DNA of 64,000 bases from NCBI GenBank assembly GCA_050084985.1, contig JBITNC010000001.1:145390001-145454000 (forward strand), given 5' to 3'. Positions 13,460 through 25,609 of the stretch are shown here, in pieces. The notes beneath the pieces are model-generated. The model ran no database searches and had not been told where the DNA came from. It saw only the letters and a program-made list of their open reading frames with translations. Every line of letters starts with the position of its first letter. The stretch's first letter is position 1. Made by a program: the position numbers and the translations under genes. This DNA is from Nageia nagi. Its lineage: Eukaryota > Pinophyta.

Positions 13460-14010
13460 TAGAATGTATGATCACTAATGCCCAATAACATGGGTAGTGA
13501 GAGTTAACTCACTTAAAAGTAAACTAATGATGCAACTATGAGCAAGATGTTGACATTGGACCATCTTCAATGGATGATGCAACTTGCTGTGTATCCACAT
13601 GGTTTTTGCTTTGAACCCATACAAAGCATAATGTCTTCGGGTCATATACATAAAATATATGATCATTGATGGCCAATGACATGGCTGGTGAGAGTTTACT
13701 CACTTAAAAGTAAATCGATGGTGCATTCATGAGCAAGTTGTTGACATTGGATCATCTCTAATGGATGATGCAACTTACTATGTATCCACATGTTTTTTGC
13801 TTTGAAACAATCCAAAGCATAATATCTTCATATCATAGACATAAAACATATGATCATCGATGGCCATTGATATGGCTTTTGAGAGTTCATTCACTTAAAA
13901 GATAAAACTAGAAATGTAACCATTAGTAGATTGTTGACATTGACTCATCATCAATGGAAGATGCAACTCATTGTGCATCCAAACCATTTTTATGACTAAC
14001 AATTTATTGT
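13460..14010 (+). repeat. 191-bp tandem repeat in the T1a 3' untranslated region, about 2.8 copies
   Basis: The phrase (A/T)CTCACTTAAAAG lies at 13507, 13698 and 13889, an exact 191-base step. Each unit also carries GATGGCCAATGACATGGCT and TGGATGATGCAACTT. The same unit occurs on the opposite strand in T1b (45850-46220), so it belongs to the element. Tandem repeats between pol and the 3' LTR are known from Tat/Ogre elements. Confidence 0.88.
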
Positions 14011-14529
14011 AGGTATTTACATATTGAAGAGCAAAATAAAATATAGAGAATTCCATGCCACAACAGTGTGCACACTATTCTCTACCCCATCAATGATGTG
14101 CATTTCATCACCATTTTGTTTCAATCAAAGTAGATCCTCTTTGTTTCAAGGTATGAACATAAGTACGAATGGTTCTTGAGTATCAAAAATGAGGGAATGA
14201 CCAGATTCATGGTTGAAGTAGTACAAGGAGAAAAAATACATCTTCCATCTTCAAAATTGGATATGGGACCATCCACCTACATCATCACAGTCATTTCTAT
14301 TATGTACTTAACACCATTCCTAAAGAGAGACTCTTTATCAGATTTTTCCTTAGTTGCACCATTCAAGGACCTTTCCTAGGGAATCCAAGTAAAAAGGTAG
14401 TAATAAAGTACCCTCATCATCATCATTATCAACAAGGGGTAGTGCAATAAAGAGTTAAAATTTCTCAAAAAAAAAATCTTCTACACTTCTTGTTTGGACA
14501 TGTAATTTCATAGCTTCAATCACACCTCC

Positions 14530-14542
14530 AAAGAGAGGTAAA
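14530..14542 (+). other. Polypurine tract of T1a
   Basis: AAAGAGAGGTAAA directly precedes the 3' LTR start TGTAGATGCC. The T1b counterpart is at 45302-45315 on the other strand. Confidence 0.75.
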
Positions 14543-15160
14543 TGTAGATGCCTAAAAATGACTTATTATTTATTAAATAATTCATTTTAGATTCTTAATT
14601 ATGTATTATGTAAAAAGGGTTAAAAATACCCAAGGCTATGTAATTCATGTAATGGGCCATTATATTATGACATAGGGGTCAAATCTTGTAATAGAAGTGT
14701 TGCTATACAAAGATATCAAAAGCAACTAAAAGGAGGATCTCTGAAGGAGGAGGTCAAGGATGGGAAAATGAATATGAGGAGGACTCTAGAGAGATTCTAG
14801 CACATGTTACATCACTTTGTTATGCACAAATATTATTTATAAGTTATATATTATGCATGTTATCTGATGATTCTTTCGTTCACTCATCTTCATATTATTT
14901 TTTTGCACTTGTAATTTTACTTCTTCCATGCTATTAGCAATGTGCCTCATTTAGGTCGCCAACAACATGTAATTGTGTGAATGCAAATTTTTTTTAATGT
15001 ATGATGTTGTTAATTTACTAAACATGTAATTGGGATAAAATGAACATGTATGTATTTTAATCATTATTATCATATTTTAGATATATGTCAATAAAACTTA
15101 GTCCTAATAGTGCATTAATTAACCCCCATTAGTAATTATATGCATTATTTTGGGTCTACG
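14543..15160 (+). repeat. 3' LTR of T1a
   Basis: Partner of 5453-6072. It begins TGTAGATGCC and ends GGGTCTACG. The final A has become G, so the terminal CA is lost. TAATA follows immediately. Confidence 0.9.
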
Positions 15161-17110
15161 TAATACATATATCCAAATTTCTATCCAATTTATTTCGAAG
15201 ATTGAATTTAATAAAAGATAAAGCATTGAATACTCTTTCACATTTAACAGAACCCAAAATCATTATTTGAAATAATTCATATAATCTGAAATACTAACTA
15301 AATATACTTTCTCAAAGAACAATTCTAGGATAAATTTTTATCTAAAAATATTTAATGACACCATTTTTTGTTGGTTTTGATAATAACAACTGCTGATCAA
15401 TCATAACAAGCTTGAAATGGTTGGCTTGTTTTGTTAACAACTCTTTATTTAGAATACCATTTACTTTCATTCCATTTACTCATACAACTTTACTAAAATG
15501 TGATCTAAAAATTACCATGTATTTATGAAACAAATCATGAATTAACTCTTCACCATTATTTGTATTCCAAAATTTAGGATTCGCAAAAACCATTGATTTT
15601 AGTAATTCATCTCTTTGAAAGCATTCCTGAATCTTATTAGAGAAGATCATGGAAATATTTCTAAAACTAATCTATGTTTTAGAAATATAATTATTAAATA
15701 GATGATAATTTTTTGGTATATCTTCATATTTCATTCCAACCAAATCTCTTTGAATATGCAATGGTATCAAATTTCCTTTAAATTCTATACAAAGGTAATA
15801 ATTGATATTAAATTTTTAAAAATTATTTGGATCTTTAACATTTATCAAATTTTACTATTTTTGAAATAAAGGACCATTAAAATTGTATTGAATTGCATAA
15901 AACATATCCAAAGATAAAGAAATATATTTTCTCAAATACATAAAATCAAATATATGGATATTTCTCAGGCATGTTTCATTAAAGTATTATTTTTTTGTAA
16001 CATTGGAAGAATTCTTCATAATATTAACAATATTTCAAAATCTATCAAACAGGATAGTAAATCATTTTCTTTATCAACTACATTATGATATTTAAAAATA
16101 CACCCAATAAGATGAATATTCAAGTAAAACTTTTTTTTACAGGCTCATACAATGAAATATATCATATATCAACATCTCTTAAAATATTGATTCCATCAAT
16201 TTGTCCAATAGATAAAATTTTAAACTCCCTAAATCCTTTTGAACTTCTTGCGATATATGCATGCAAGTCACAAATAAGCTCTTCCAATTTTTCTACATTT
16301 ACAAAGTACTAAATATTCTATATGCAAGGTTCATTCTATGCATTATACAATTAATGAGAATCATATATTGAGTAGTTATAGTATGTACTCTAATACAAAG
16401 ACCATTATAATTACCTTGCATTACTGATGCACCATCTCCACCAACACATATCAATTTGTAGTAATTGCATAATCATCCATTCTAAAAAAATATTTTCCAC
16501 TACAAACCCATAAAGTATTGTCCACTACTATAACTTCATCAAATGAAAGTAAAATAAATTATCCTTTTTTAACACTTTCTTTCAAATTCTCAATATCAAC
16601 CATTGATAAACATTTTCCCATTTCTCAAGAACTTATCTATGACCAATATTTTCATAGTATATTTTGTAATCCAACCCATTGATATTAAACTTTAAAATTT
16701 ATAAAATTAAAAATAGTCCTACCTTATTTAAGAATATGAAAGATAGTATAGAATTGAGTAAATTTTACTAACCTTTTTGTAGTAGTAATTCTTTCAAAAT
16801 GAATTTCTAGTGTTCCACCTTTCTCTTTCATATCTTATTTTTCCTTCATGTACTTCTCATGTTCTCTTTGATATCTTAAATTATTACACTCATCTTTAGT
16901 TTTATTCCTGTAACACCTAGCTATTATCCATTTTTCATCTATTTAATTGTAATATACTTTACCAATGCTTTTGGATTGTATCCAATTTTAGTCACATTCA
17001 ATGTTCTCTTTTTGTTTCTCAAAAATATATATTACATTTGCATTTTGTTAGATCATTTCCATCACCTATATCTATTAGCTCAATGAATGGATATTTTGCC
17101 ACCTAATTGA
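15161..17110 (-). pseudogene. hAT-superfamily transposase-like pseudogene (ZNF862/KIAA1586-like), main part
   Basis: Read from about 17110 down. Near 17060-16990 a zinc-finger-like piece reads FIELIDIGDGNDL followed by KCKC. Near 16580-16500 a piece reads LLSFDEVIVVDNTLWVC. Near 16465-16330 there is LICVGGDGASVMQGN, then about 20 residues later INCIMHRMNLAY, the pattern D-G-A-S-V-M...H-x2-HR-x-NLA of hAT transposases with a DUF4371-like core. Near 16050 a piece reads DFEILLIL...ILPMLQ. Near 15240-15165 the dimerisation signature CERVFNALSFIKF with LRNKLD leads to the T1a insertion point. Frames shift and stops are common. A possible intron donor (AAAAAG/GTTAGT) lies at about 16780. This was a cut-and-paste transposase or a domesticated relative and is now dead. 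Confidence 0.72.
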
Positions 17111-17600
17111 CATGAAAAACTCTTCCAATAGTCCATTTCATGCTTCTTTTTCTTTTCAACTTGTGATTAGTTTTCTTTGTAGATGTTTTGGTATATATTT
17201 TAGAAATATCATCATATGGAAGTGGTTCATTTGTAGGGTACTCAATTGCAAGTGGTTGAAATTCAATTTCAACAAAAATATTATCATAATCAAGTTACAC
17301 ATGATTATTGTGATTTTCTGCATATCAAAGATAAGGAGATATCTCTTATAATTCAACCTTTAAATTATATTTAAAATATATCAAAACATACATTTTGAAT
17401 TGCAAGTCTTACATAAAATATTACATATAAGTAAGAAAAGTACCTATATTACTTGAAGATGCATGTTTGAGTTATTTCATTTTGTGACTCTCCATGGGCA
17501 AAATAAGATAATATACCCTTTTTCCTCCCCTTTTTCTATTGTTACCATATTATATTGTATTTGCAATTATTTCATGAATTAAATTTTTTATTCTTATTAT
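17111..17600. other. No gene seen
   Basis: Overlapping short frames on both strands (17112-17351 plus, 17156-17356 minus) have no recognisable domain and reflect AT-rich composition. This may be the 5' flank of the hAT-like pseudogene. Confidence 0.4.
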
Positions 17601-17870
17601 ATCAAGCAAAGGAAAAATACCACTAAATGGAGGAAAATACTATCAAATGGAGGTAATACCATCAAATGAAGGTAAAATAGCATCCCAAGAAGGTAAGATA
17701 TCACTAAAAGGAGGTAATATGCCATCGAATGGAGGCATAATCCAATTGGTAGGAGGTAGAATTTTATCATATGGGGTGTCCTACCATCTAATGGTGACAC
17801 CCTACTATCGAATGGAGGTACCTTGCCATTGCTTGGAGGTAGAGTTCACTATTTGGTGATAGGATGGCCT
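17601..17870. repeat. Degenerate G-rich minisatellite with ATGGAGGTA words
   Basis: The word (A/G)ATGGAGGTA or close variants (AAGAAGGTAA, AAAGGAGGTAA, TTGGAGGTAG) recurs about a dozen times with steps near 18-24 bases, usually preceded by CCATC or CTATC. Apparent frames of about 70 codons on both strands here are products of the repeat. Confidence 0.8.
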
Positions 17871-18470
17871 CATATGATGATAGAATATTCTCATTCTATT
17901 GTATTCTACCTTTTTTTGATGGTGTTTTTCCTTTGTTTGGTGCTACTCTTCTATGAGCAAGAATTGATATCTATTTTAGGTATCAAAATGCCTTCAATCG
18001 ATGGTAAAAAGTATTTGTATGGTGGTAGATTATAAAATACAACTTAGCATTTTACAAAATATAACTAGAATAAGAATAAGATCTCATAAAATGCTTTCAA
18101 TTGTATTAATATCCTATGTTGACACACTCACTCCAATCATTCAAGTCTTTCAAAGCATCCAGTAGTAAACAACAATGGATGTATCAAATTTAGATTAAGG
18201 TATTAATATTGGGCAATTTATTCAAAATATAAATAATAATTTATAATTTATAGGTGAAGTAGACTATTTAATATTTCTATATTTTGGCAAAAAAATAAAA
18301 AATTTAATTTAAAATATTGATTTGAGTTAGCAGCAAGTTGAAAAATAATTTTTTTAGAAAATTTTGGTGAAAATGGTATTTTTGTAACTATAAAAATTTG
18401 TCATTTTCAATTTTGAGAATCTTTAAAATTCACTTATTAGCGAATATTCATGGTTAAAATGAATCCAAAT
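17871..18470. other. No gene seen
   Basis: AT-rich spacer between two tandem arrays. It may include decayed edges of both, and nothing else is recognisable. Confidence 0.4.
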
Positions 18471-19780
18471 ACAATTAGACCAAAAATGATAAGTTGGCCT
18501 CATCCACCCCATGTTATGAAATGATGAGTTTTTCTCATCTATAGAAAAAACATGTGGTTCCTAAGTACTTCTTTAGGTAAGAGTTTAAAGGCATCATTGC
18601 TATAGCCATGAATTACATTTCCTCCAATCATAACAATCCATGATACTATGATTTATTAATGATTATAAAAGAATGTACAAGTAGGGGAATTTGTGGCAAG
18701 AAGATTTTATTTTGTTGAAGCCTAAATATGTTGCATCTTATGTTGAAATTGTAGTGCATATTTGTGTACCAATTTAGAAGTGGTAAGTTGGTAAAAAATT
18801 TCTTGTAATACTTATCCCAACATAAAAAGAAATGTAGTTCTCAAGTTTTGCATCATATATTGAAATTGTAGACCATATTTGAATCATTTGAACATAGTTG
18901 AAATTGTAGAGCATAATCTTCATGTATAAAAATGGGGCCCAAAAGTTGATGTGAATGTTGTAACAAACCTATCAAAAAGTGATAAATCATTTTCATGCTT
19001 TTTTTATTAGACCAAAAATGATAAGTTAGCCTCATCTACCCTATGTTTTGAAATGATGCAACTGTACTTATCCAAAATTGGTAAGTTGGAAAAAAATGCT
19101 TGTAATACTTAGTCAAACACAAAAAAATAGTTCCCAAGTGTTGTATATTATGTTGAAACTATATACCATATTTAAATCATTTGAGCATAATTAAAATTGT
19201 AGAGAATAATCTTCATGTCCAAAAATAAGGACCAAAATATGATGTGACTATTGTAACAAACTTGTGAAAAAGTGATAAACTATCTTTTTCATGCTTATTC
19301 GATTAGACCAAAAGTGATAAGTTAGCCTTATCTACCATATATTTTGAAATGATGTAACCATACAAATCTAGAAGTGGTAAGTTGACAAAAACATGCTTGT
19401 AATACTTAACCCAACCTATAAAAATATATGGTCCCTAAGTGCTACATCTTATGTTGAAATTGTAGACTATATTTGAATCATTTGAATATAACTGAAACTA
19501 TAGACCATATTTGAATAATTTGAGCACAATTGAAATTGTAGACTATATTTGAATCATTTGATCATAATTGAAAATATAACACATAATTTTCATGTCCAAA
19601 AATGGGACCCAAAACTTTATGTGATTGTACTAGTGCAAAAGTGGTAAGTTGGTAAAAACATACTTGTAATACTTATCCAAATATAGAAGAAATATGTGAT
19701 TCCTAAGTAATAGATTTTATATTGAAAGTATAGATCATATTTGAATTATTTGTGCATAATTGAAACTATAGAACATAATC
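18471..19780. repeat. About 300-bp satellite, 3-4 diverged copies
   Basis: The phrase GACCAAAAATGATAAGTT(A/G)GCC occurs at about 18478, 19011 and 19308. Between repeats come GAAGTGGTAAGTTG, CTTGTAATACTTA, TGTTGAAATTGTAGAC and ATCTTCATGTCCAAAA in the same order. The step is about 297-300 bases. In the last unit (about 19450-19600) the sub-phrase around CATATTTGAATCATTTGA is itself multiplied three to four times. Apparent short frames here are repeat-derived. Confidence 0.85.
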
Positions 19781-20034
19781 TTCATATCATATGTTGGTGC
19801 ATTGAGATCATTTCATATCATATGATGCACTTGGATCATTTCATATCATATGTTAATGCATTGAGGTCATTTCATATCATATGGTGTATTTGGATAAGTT
19901 CATATCATATGTTGGTGTATTGAGATCATTTTATATCATATGGTGCACTTTGATCATTTCATATTATATTTTTGGTGCATTGAGATAATTTCATATCATA
20001 TGGTGCACTTGGATTATTTCATATACATGGATTC
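19781..20034. repeat. 59-bp dimeric minisatellite, about 4.3 copies
   Basis: TTCATATCAT starts at 19781, 19812, 19840, 19871 and 19899, giving alternating 31- and 28-base steps, so the true unit is a 59-base dimer. One half reads GTTGGTGCATTGAGATCATT and the other GATGCACTTGGATCATT. It directly abuts the 300-bp satellite. A 60-codon frame across it is a repeat artefact. Confidence 0.92.
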
Positions 20035-21399
20035 GATCACTCTTAATGGGTGATTATGCGTACCTTTGAGGGCTACTAGTATTTGGACTAGGATTGAATG
20101 AGTAAGGACTAAATGGTGGCTAGTCAGTTTCCATTAGGCTATCCTTTGGGAGCCCATAACCAACACTATAATTGAGCATCTATTGAACCTTAGGTAATTG
20201 AGGATGATGTAGTATAGAAGCATTCTTCCACCATGTGAAAGAATACTTCAATACTATGCCTTTTTAAAAAAATAATAATAATTTGGTGAAGAGCATAACC
20301 TGCCCCTCAAAGTAAAAGGTTGTAGGTGCTAACCACCCCCTTAAAGTATAAGGTCATGGGTATTACCCACCACCTTAAAGTATACAATAATGGGTACAAA
20401 TTTTCACCTTAAATACTTTGAGATATTTCAAGGAGTTTAGGTGATAAAAAATTTGAATTTATGTTGGTAGGATTGACCTATCACAATAGAGTCAAGAATT
20501 TTAATGATCCCCTTAATGATGGTAGATGTTAACTTGCCACTAAACATATTTTACATGGTTTTTAAGACACCACCAAAGGTTCTTTTTGGTCTAGTGTAAG
20601 AACATATCTCATAAACTCAAGATAAGATACTATTTTAAAATTCATCCCACGATACTTACGAACCTTATGATACATAATTCATAATTATATTTTCACAATC
20701 AACATGATTCCAAGCTAAGTCATCCACAAGCTTATAACACTTCTTTACCATTACCATTTCTCACTATTTAACATAACTCATTAAATAACATCGCATGAAT
20801 TTCCTTTGTATGTTACTCTAAGGTTTACTTCACATAACTCGCTAACAACCTTCTCTCAAACATGTAATAAATTTATTATAGTATAATATACATAATCTCA
20901 TATTTTTGACAATCATCATATCATGAGAATTTAATATTCAAGGTCCATTCCAATCCAAATGATAATTTCTTGATTATCTCAACATAAACTTGCTTTGATA
21001 ATCCATATTCTTCATATGAATAATCATGTCTTTACTTAATGGTTTTTGTAATATTTTTAACCTAATTTTAAACCACCCAACAAAATAAGCATACAGTTAT
21101 TTCTAAATAAATCATTTTCTTTTAATATATATTACACTATATCTTTTCTTGGATTAATTATTTCTCTTCTCAACCTCAACTGCTTGCCCAAGCTTGATGC
21201 TTTAATGTGAGGGAGTTAATTTTATTTAACATCCCATAAAATTATGTATAACTTTATAAGAGAATTAAATTCATTTAATATATAAACAAATAATTTTTAT
21301 AAAAATATAATTTCACACTTATTGCATTCCTAAGGATATTTCCATCATAAATCAAGTTTCTTTCTCTAACACTAGATTAAAGAAAAATATATAACATAT
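20035..21399. other. No gene seen
   Basis: Three consecutive similar phrases (AAAGTA(A/T)AAGGT then GGGTA or GGTGCTAACCACC) at about 20310-20390 form a small degenerate repeat. Nothing else is recognisable up to the T2a LTR. Confidence 0.45.
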
Positions 21400-22126
21400 T
21401 GTTAACACCTAAAAATGAATTTTGATTTGATTAAAATACCTTTTTAGATATTTGAAATAATTTATTTAAATTTTTAAATAAATACTCTTTTTCATGTGCA
21501 CTCTCATCTACCTTTATGTTTTATGGTAACAAATTGGCTCGACATCACAATAAACCTAAGGAGGGGCCTTAGCACTACACCTATTGCCTATAAAGGTGGA
21601 GAGGTTATGCACGATCAAAGATATAACATGACATGATATAATCATGAATCCTTGATAAGTGGAAATATACTTATGTCAATCTTGATTAGGGTTTCTCAAT
21701 ACCACTTATAGTATTTGGATTTTGTTATACTATGAGCTCTGCATTTTTGTAATCTTTTATCCCTTCAAGATAAAGATTCAATACATCAAAGGTGGGATGA
21801 TTACATCAAGTGAAAGGAAAAGGTATTCTAAAATGGTAATTAGGCACTTTAATTTATTTTTTAGCACTTTTTTTGGGTTGATATTGAATTGGTGGCTTTG
21901 TATTTTAGAGAAGATCATCTTTCATCCTTTTTCAATTAAATTTCATCTCCATTCATTATCATAGGTAAAGTACAGGTTTTTATCTTCCATTAATCTAGTT
22001 TTGATAGGTCAAAATCAAGTAGGTAATTTTTATCTTTCATGTCATTAATTTCTTACTTTTAATAGTTAATTTAAGAATTTAATTATTTTATAAATAACCC
22101 TAATAATTATTATCTTGGTTATAACA
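21400..22126 (+). repeat. 5' LTR of T2a
   Basis: It begins TGTTAACACC and ends GGTTATAACA. Homologous copies are at 33450-34176 and, split into pieces, at 36926-60025. Confidence 0.9.
21589..21596 (+). promoter_or_regulatory. Putative TATA box of the T2 LTR
   Basis: TATAAAGG lies at LTR offset 190. It is also present at 33639-33646 and, as TATAAAGA, near 37144 in the solo LTR. It is the best conserved point in an otherwise diverged region. Confidence 0.55.
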
Positions 22127-22142
22127 ATTGGTGAACCTGACT
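22127..22142 (+). other. Putative primer binding site of T2a
   Basis: ATTGGTGAACCTGACT directly follows the 5' LTR and is nearly the same as the T1a site at 6075-6092. Confidence 0.65.
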
Positions 22143-22234
22143 TCTTTTTTGATACATCACGTTATCCCTCACTAGTTGCATTGAAACCCTAGGGTTTTAG
22201 ATAGAACTAATATAACATTTCAAGTATTGTAGAA

Positions 22235-24350
22235 ATGGACATACCCATTTCTATAGTTCATGAAAATACTGAATGTCTTGTTATCCTAATAAAGAAGACT
22301 GGGGCACATAAGAATTATGCCAACACACCTAAAAGACAAAGCGAAAGAGTATGAAGATTGCACCTACATGATGAGTATGATAGCTCTCTGGAAGATTATT
22401 GCCATGTAGCCCAAAAATGAGTAGAAAGTAATCAAGAAAATCTTGATGAGACTCCATCCAATATATTAGAGGTGCTCACTAAATTATTTTCTATTTCACA
22501 AGGTCAAAAATTTTTAGCTATAAAAGAATGTCTTTCCCTTCTTGTCCAAAATTTGCAAGAAGTCAATATCAAAATTAAGCACCTCCTAGATTCTACCTTA
22601 GATTCTTATCTTGAATATATAAAACAAAAGTAGATGATCAAATAAACCAAATAGGATATGACTTTAAGCCCTTTTGGATAGGCTTACAAGTATTTCAAAT
22701 CTTCTTAATTTCATCCCTTATAGTTTCTTGTTCTTAATACTTTTATCAAAATCTAGATTCCAAACCAGATCATTGGTATGGTGCCTAACCCAAGTGATGA
22801 TACTAGACCTAGAACCTCTACTATGTTACTTGATTAGATTCATATCTAGTCTCTTCCCGATCTTGGGTTTTTCATTCCATAAGTATCTCTTGATTGTGAT
22901 GAAGAGTTTGAAGATAACATTGAATACGAAGACCTAATTGATATATTTGAAAATGAAGAACCCCAAAGGCCATCCATCCTTAAATCATGGATAGATGAAC
23001 CTGATATAGTAATTACATTTGGCATGCATATGAGACCAACTTGGTCAGATGCATAATTTTATATCCTAAAGAGAGAATTGAAGTTTCTGAAGATGAACTT
23101 GGAATACAAAGCTACTGAACTAGAATGTTAAATGGAGTTGGTCAACAATTTAGTAAGAATTTTAGAACAAGAATTATTTATAAGTTTAATAAAGGAAAAA
23201 CATATAGATATTGGTGGACCATTACCACCTGCACCTCTAGATTATGCATTGCAATAATTGCTACAAGTAAAATAACAAAAGGATTCCATCATAGCATGCA
23301 TCAACATGTTTACACTTACGGTTCTAAGAGGTAGTGATAATCCCTTTTACCATCACATCCACCAAAGAAGGTATGAAAAATAATAATATTTACTATGTTT
23401 GATGGTCATTTTTATCCTAGAGCATATTTGCAAAGATATCACTTAGAGTTTATTTCACTTGAAAATGATGATGACTTGTTGTTTAAATTATTTCCTCTTA
23501 GCTTAAAATTTGAATCATTCTTATGGTTTACTAATCTACCTAATGAAAGTATTACATGTTTTGATGATATTTTTAAAGATTTCTTGGATCTATATCTTCT
23601 ATTTATAACACAAGAACTATATGCTTTAGATATGTATAACCTAAAATAGAAATAAGGTTAACTTATTAGTGAGTTTATTATTGAGTGGCCCAAAGTAGCC
23701 AACCAAGTCCAAATCCCTATCAAAGAAAATAAGTATATCCTTTTTTGAGTGTTTTTTCCATCTTGTAGACATAACTTATCAGATATATAAGACTACCCAT
23801 ATGAAAAACTTATAGATGAAATGATCAGTAAAGAGGCCCATCATAAAGCCTTCAATGAACCTGTAGCCCACATGAAGCCAACTCTAGTCCAAACCTATGC
23901 TTCTCTTGCAAAACCAAGAAAGAACCACCATGAGCCTAAATTAAAAATGATAGCTCATATCAACCATGATAATATAGATGTTTGGCAACCTAAAATGTCA
24001 TGTAGATAGTATAGAAAGTTCCATGAGGATATTAGTGAGGTATTGGATGCCTTAGTAGTCATGTAATTGGTCTGTTATCTACTAATGAAAGAGTCCTCCC
24101 CAAATTAAACCTCAAGGCTATCAAGCATATATTTTTTGTAATTTTCATAGAAGAGCTGGTCATGCCATAAAAGAGTGTAGTCATATTAAAAATATAATTC
24201 AAGATTTACATGATAAGGGTAAATTTAAATTTGACCATGAAGTTTTAGATGAGTTTTTACAATAACACAAGTTTAAACCAATGCAAAAAATTCTAGTACA
24301 TCCTCAAAACCAAAGGATGATGATATTCAAAAATCCATTTCCATAATTCA
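22235..24350 (+). pseudogene. Gag pseudogene of T2a
   Basis: The probable start is ATG at 22235 (MDIPISIVHENTE). Several frames and stops follow. The core at 23395-23646 is open for 84 codons. It begins MFDGHFYP, contains LLFKLFPLSL, then FLWFTNLPNESI and FDDIFKDFLD, a layout matching the Ty3/gypsy gag domain (an LF-x-LSL-x-G-A-x2-WF-x2-LP type signature). At 24137-24178 a zinc-knuckle-like motif reads CNFHRRAGHAIKEC, followed by HIKNIIQDLHDKGKF, as in Tat-type gag. The region is interrupted by stops after residue 84 of the core and by frame changes, so no functional gag can be made. Gag would package element RNA into particles. Confidence 0.72.
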
Positions 24351-25609
24351 AGAAAGCAAAACTTGATGATGATGGCATGAAGTTACAGACCAACAATATG
24401 AGTATCTCATAACCACAACCATAACAACAAGTTTAGCAATGACTAAGACTAGGTATGGTCCTTTATGTTGATGGTGTTTCAACTATTTCATAGATTATTC
24501 ATCATTTTTTTCTCTAAGTGCATTCTTTTTTGTTGTTTAGTTTAATTTTGCAATGTTACATGTTAAATTGAGTATTTCTCTATGCCTATAATTGAGTGAT
24601 AGTGCTCAAACCCAATGCTATAGCTCCGTTTGTAGCAAAGTTTAGTCAACATTTTGATTTCTCATTTTCAATGTCTGTATTTTATTTCCAAAAAGTATCT
24701 CTATTTATCTTTGCTTAATGCTTTCTTTCACATAATTTGTAAACTTGATGAATTGGATACTAGTTATAAAATTTGTTTCTCTTTCCATTTGTTAAATTTT
24801 AAGCCTCTTTTTTCATTAATTAGGCCATGCCCTATGTATACATTTTTCTTTTTCAATCATATATGTCTCTTATCCAAGGACTACCACTGTATCCTAGCAT
24901 TCCTGCTCCATTAAGTTCAACATTGATATGACTATTTCTCTTTTTCTCATCTTTTGTATGATCATCTTAGCTAAAATTATCATGTGTACAACTTGTTTGT
25001 CATGAATTTATATATTTTATAGTTATCTTTATTAAAATTGTGGTTCAAATTTTCATCTTTACATTTTTTTCCTTTGTGTGCTTATATTTATAATATTTTA
25101 TTTTATCTTGTTAAAAATTAAAATGTACTTTTCAAAATTCAAACATAGTTCTAATCAAATAAAAAATATCATAGCATAATCCAAACACACACATACATAT
25201 ATAATTCAAAATACATCATATGTTTGTAGGTAATAAAATATATATCCATAAAAAATGCCATAATAAAACATGTCACCGATACATAAACTTAGTCCTTGCC
25301 ATGGGAACTCTAACGCACAAATGGATCTTAGGCCCTACTCTTAGACCTAGACCTCAATCAACTGGTAGATATAGCAACTAGTATCTATCCAAACTAAAGA
25401 AGTTGATTATCCTTTAGTGTGATAAGGTATTGGAGCCTTTTTATCTCTTAGTGTTGCATCACATGTGGTAGCACCTATAATACCTCAATCTATCTCTAAA
25501 GGAAATTGATATAGTCATCCCAAGAATTTATCTATAACTATAAGATTACCACTAATGCTTGTAACACCACTATTTGAGTATCCATCCTTGTGTCATAAAC
25601 TATTTTTTG
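24351..25609. other. No recognisable gene
   Basis: After the gag relic there is AT-rich DNA with one 86-codon frame (24654-24914) that is hydrophobic and F/L-rich, typical of chance frames in AT-rich sequence. No protease or reverse transcriptase motif was seen. Confidence 0.4.

Larger units (their letters stand above)
5453..15160 (+). mobile_element. T1a: degenerate Tat-type Ty3/gypsy LTR element, 9.7 kb
   Basis: The element has two LTRs of about 620 bp (5453-6072 and 14543-15160) in direct orientation, about 90 percent alike by eye. It is flanked by the 5-bp target duplication TAATA (5448-5452 and 15161-15165). A primer-site-like TATTGGTGAACCC follows the 5' LTR and a purine tract precedes the 3' LTR. 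Inside, only gag remnants with a C-x2-H zinc-knuckle-like motif are recognisable, and protease and reverse transcriptase were not found. The same LTR and the same 3' tandem repeat occur in T1b, whose pol is of the Tat lineage, and the classification rests on that. T1a inserted into the dimerisation domain of a hAT-like gene. Confidence 0.88.

Noticed and set aside
13460-14010. CRISPR-like array
   Set aside because: The 191-bp units are contiguous tandem copies without short repeats and unique spacers, and lie in a plant retroelement.
17597-18035. Overlapping frames of 67-70 codons on both strands as small genes
   Set aside because: They follow the repeat units of the G-rich minisatellite and have no non-repeat content.
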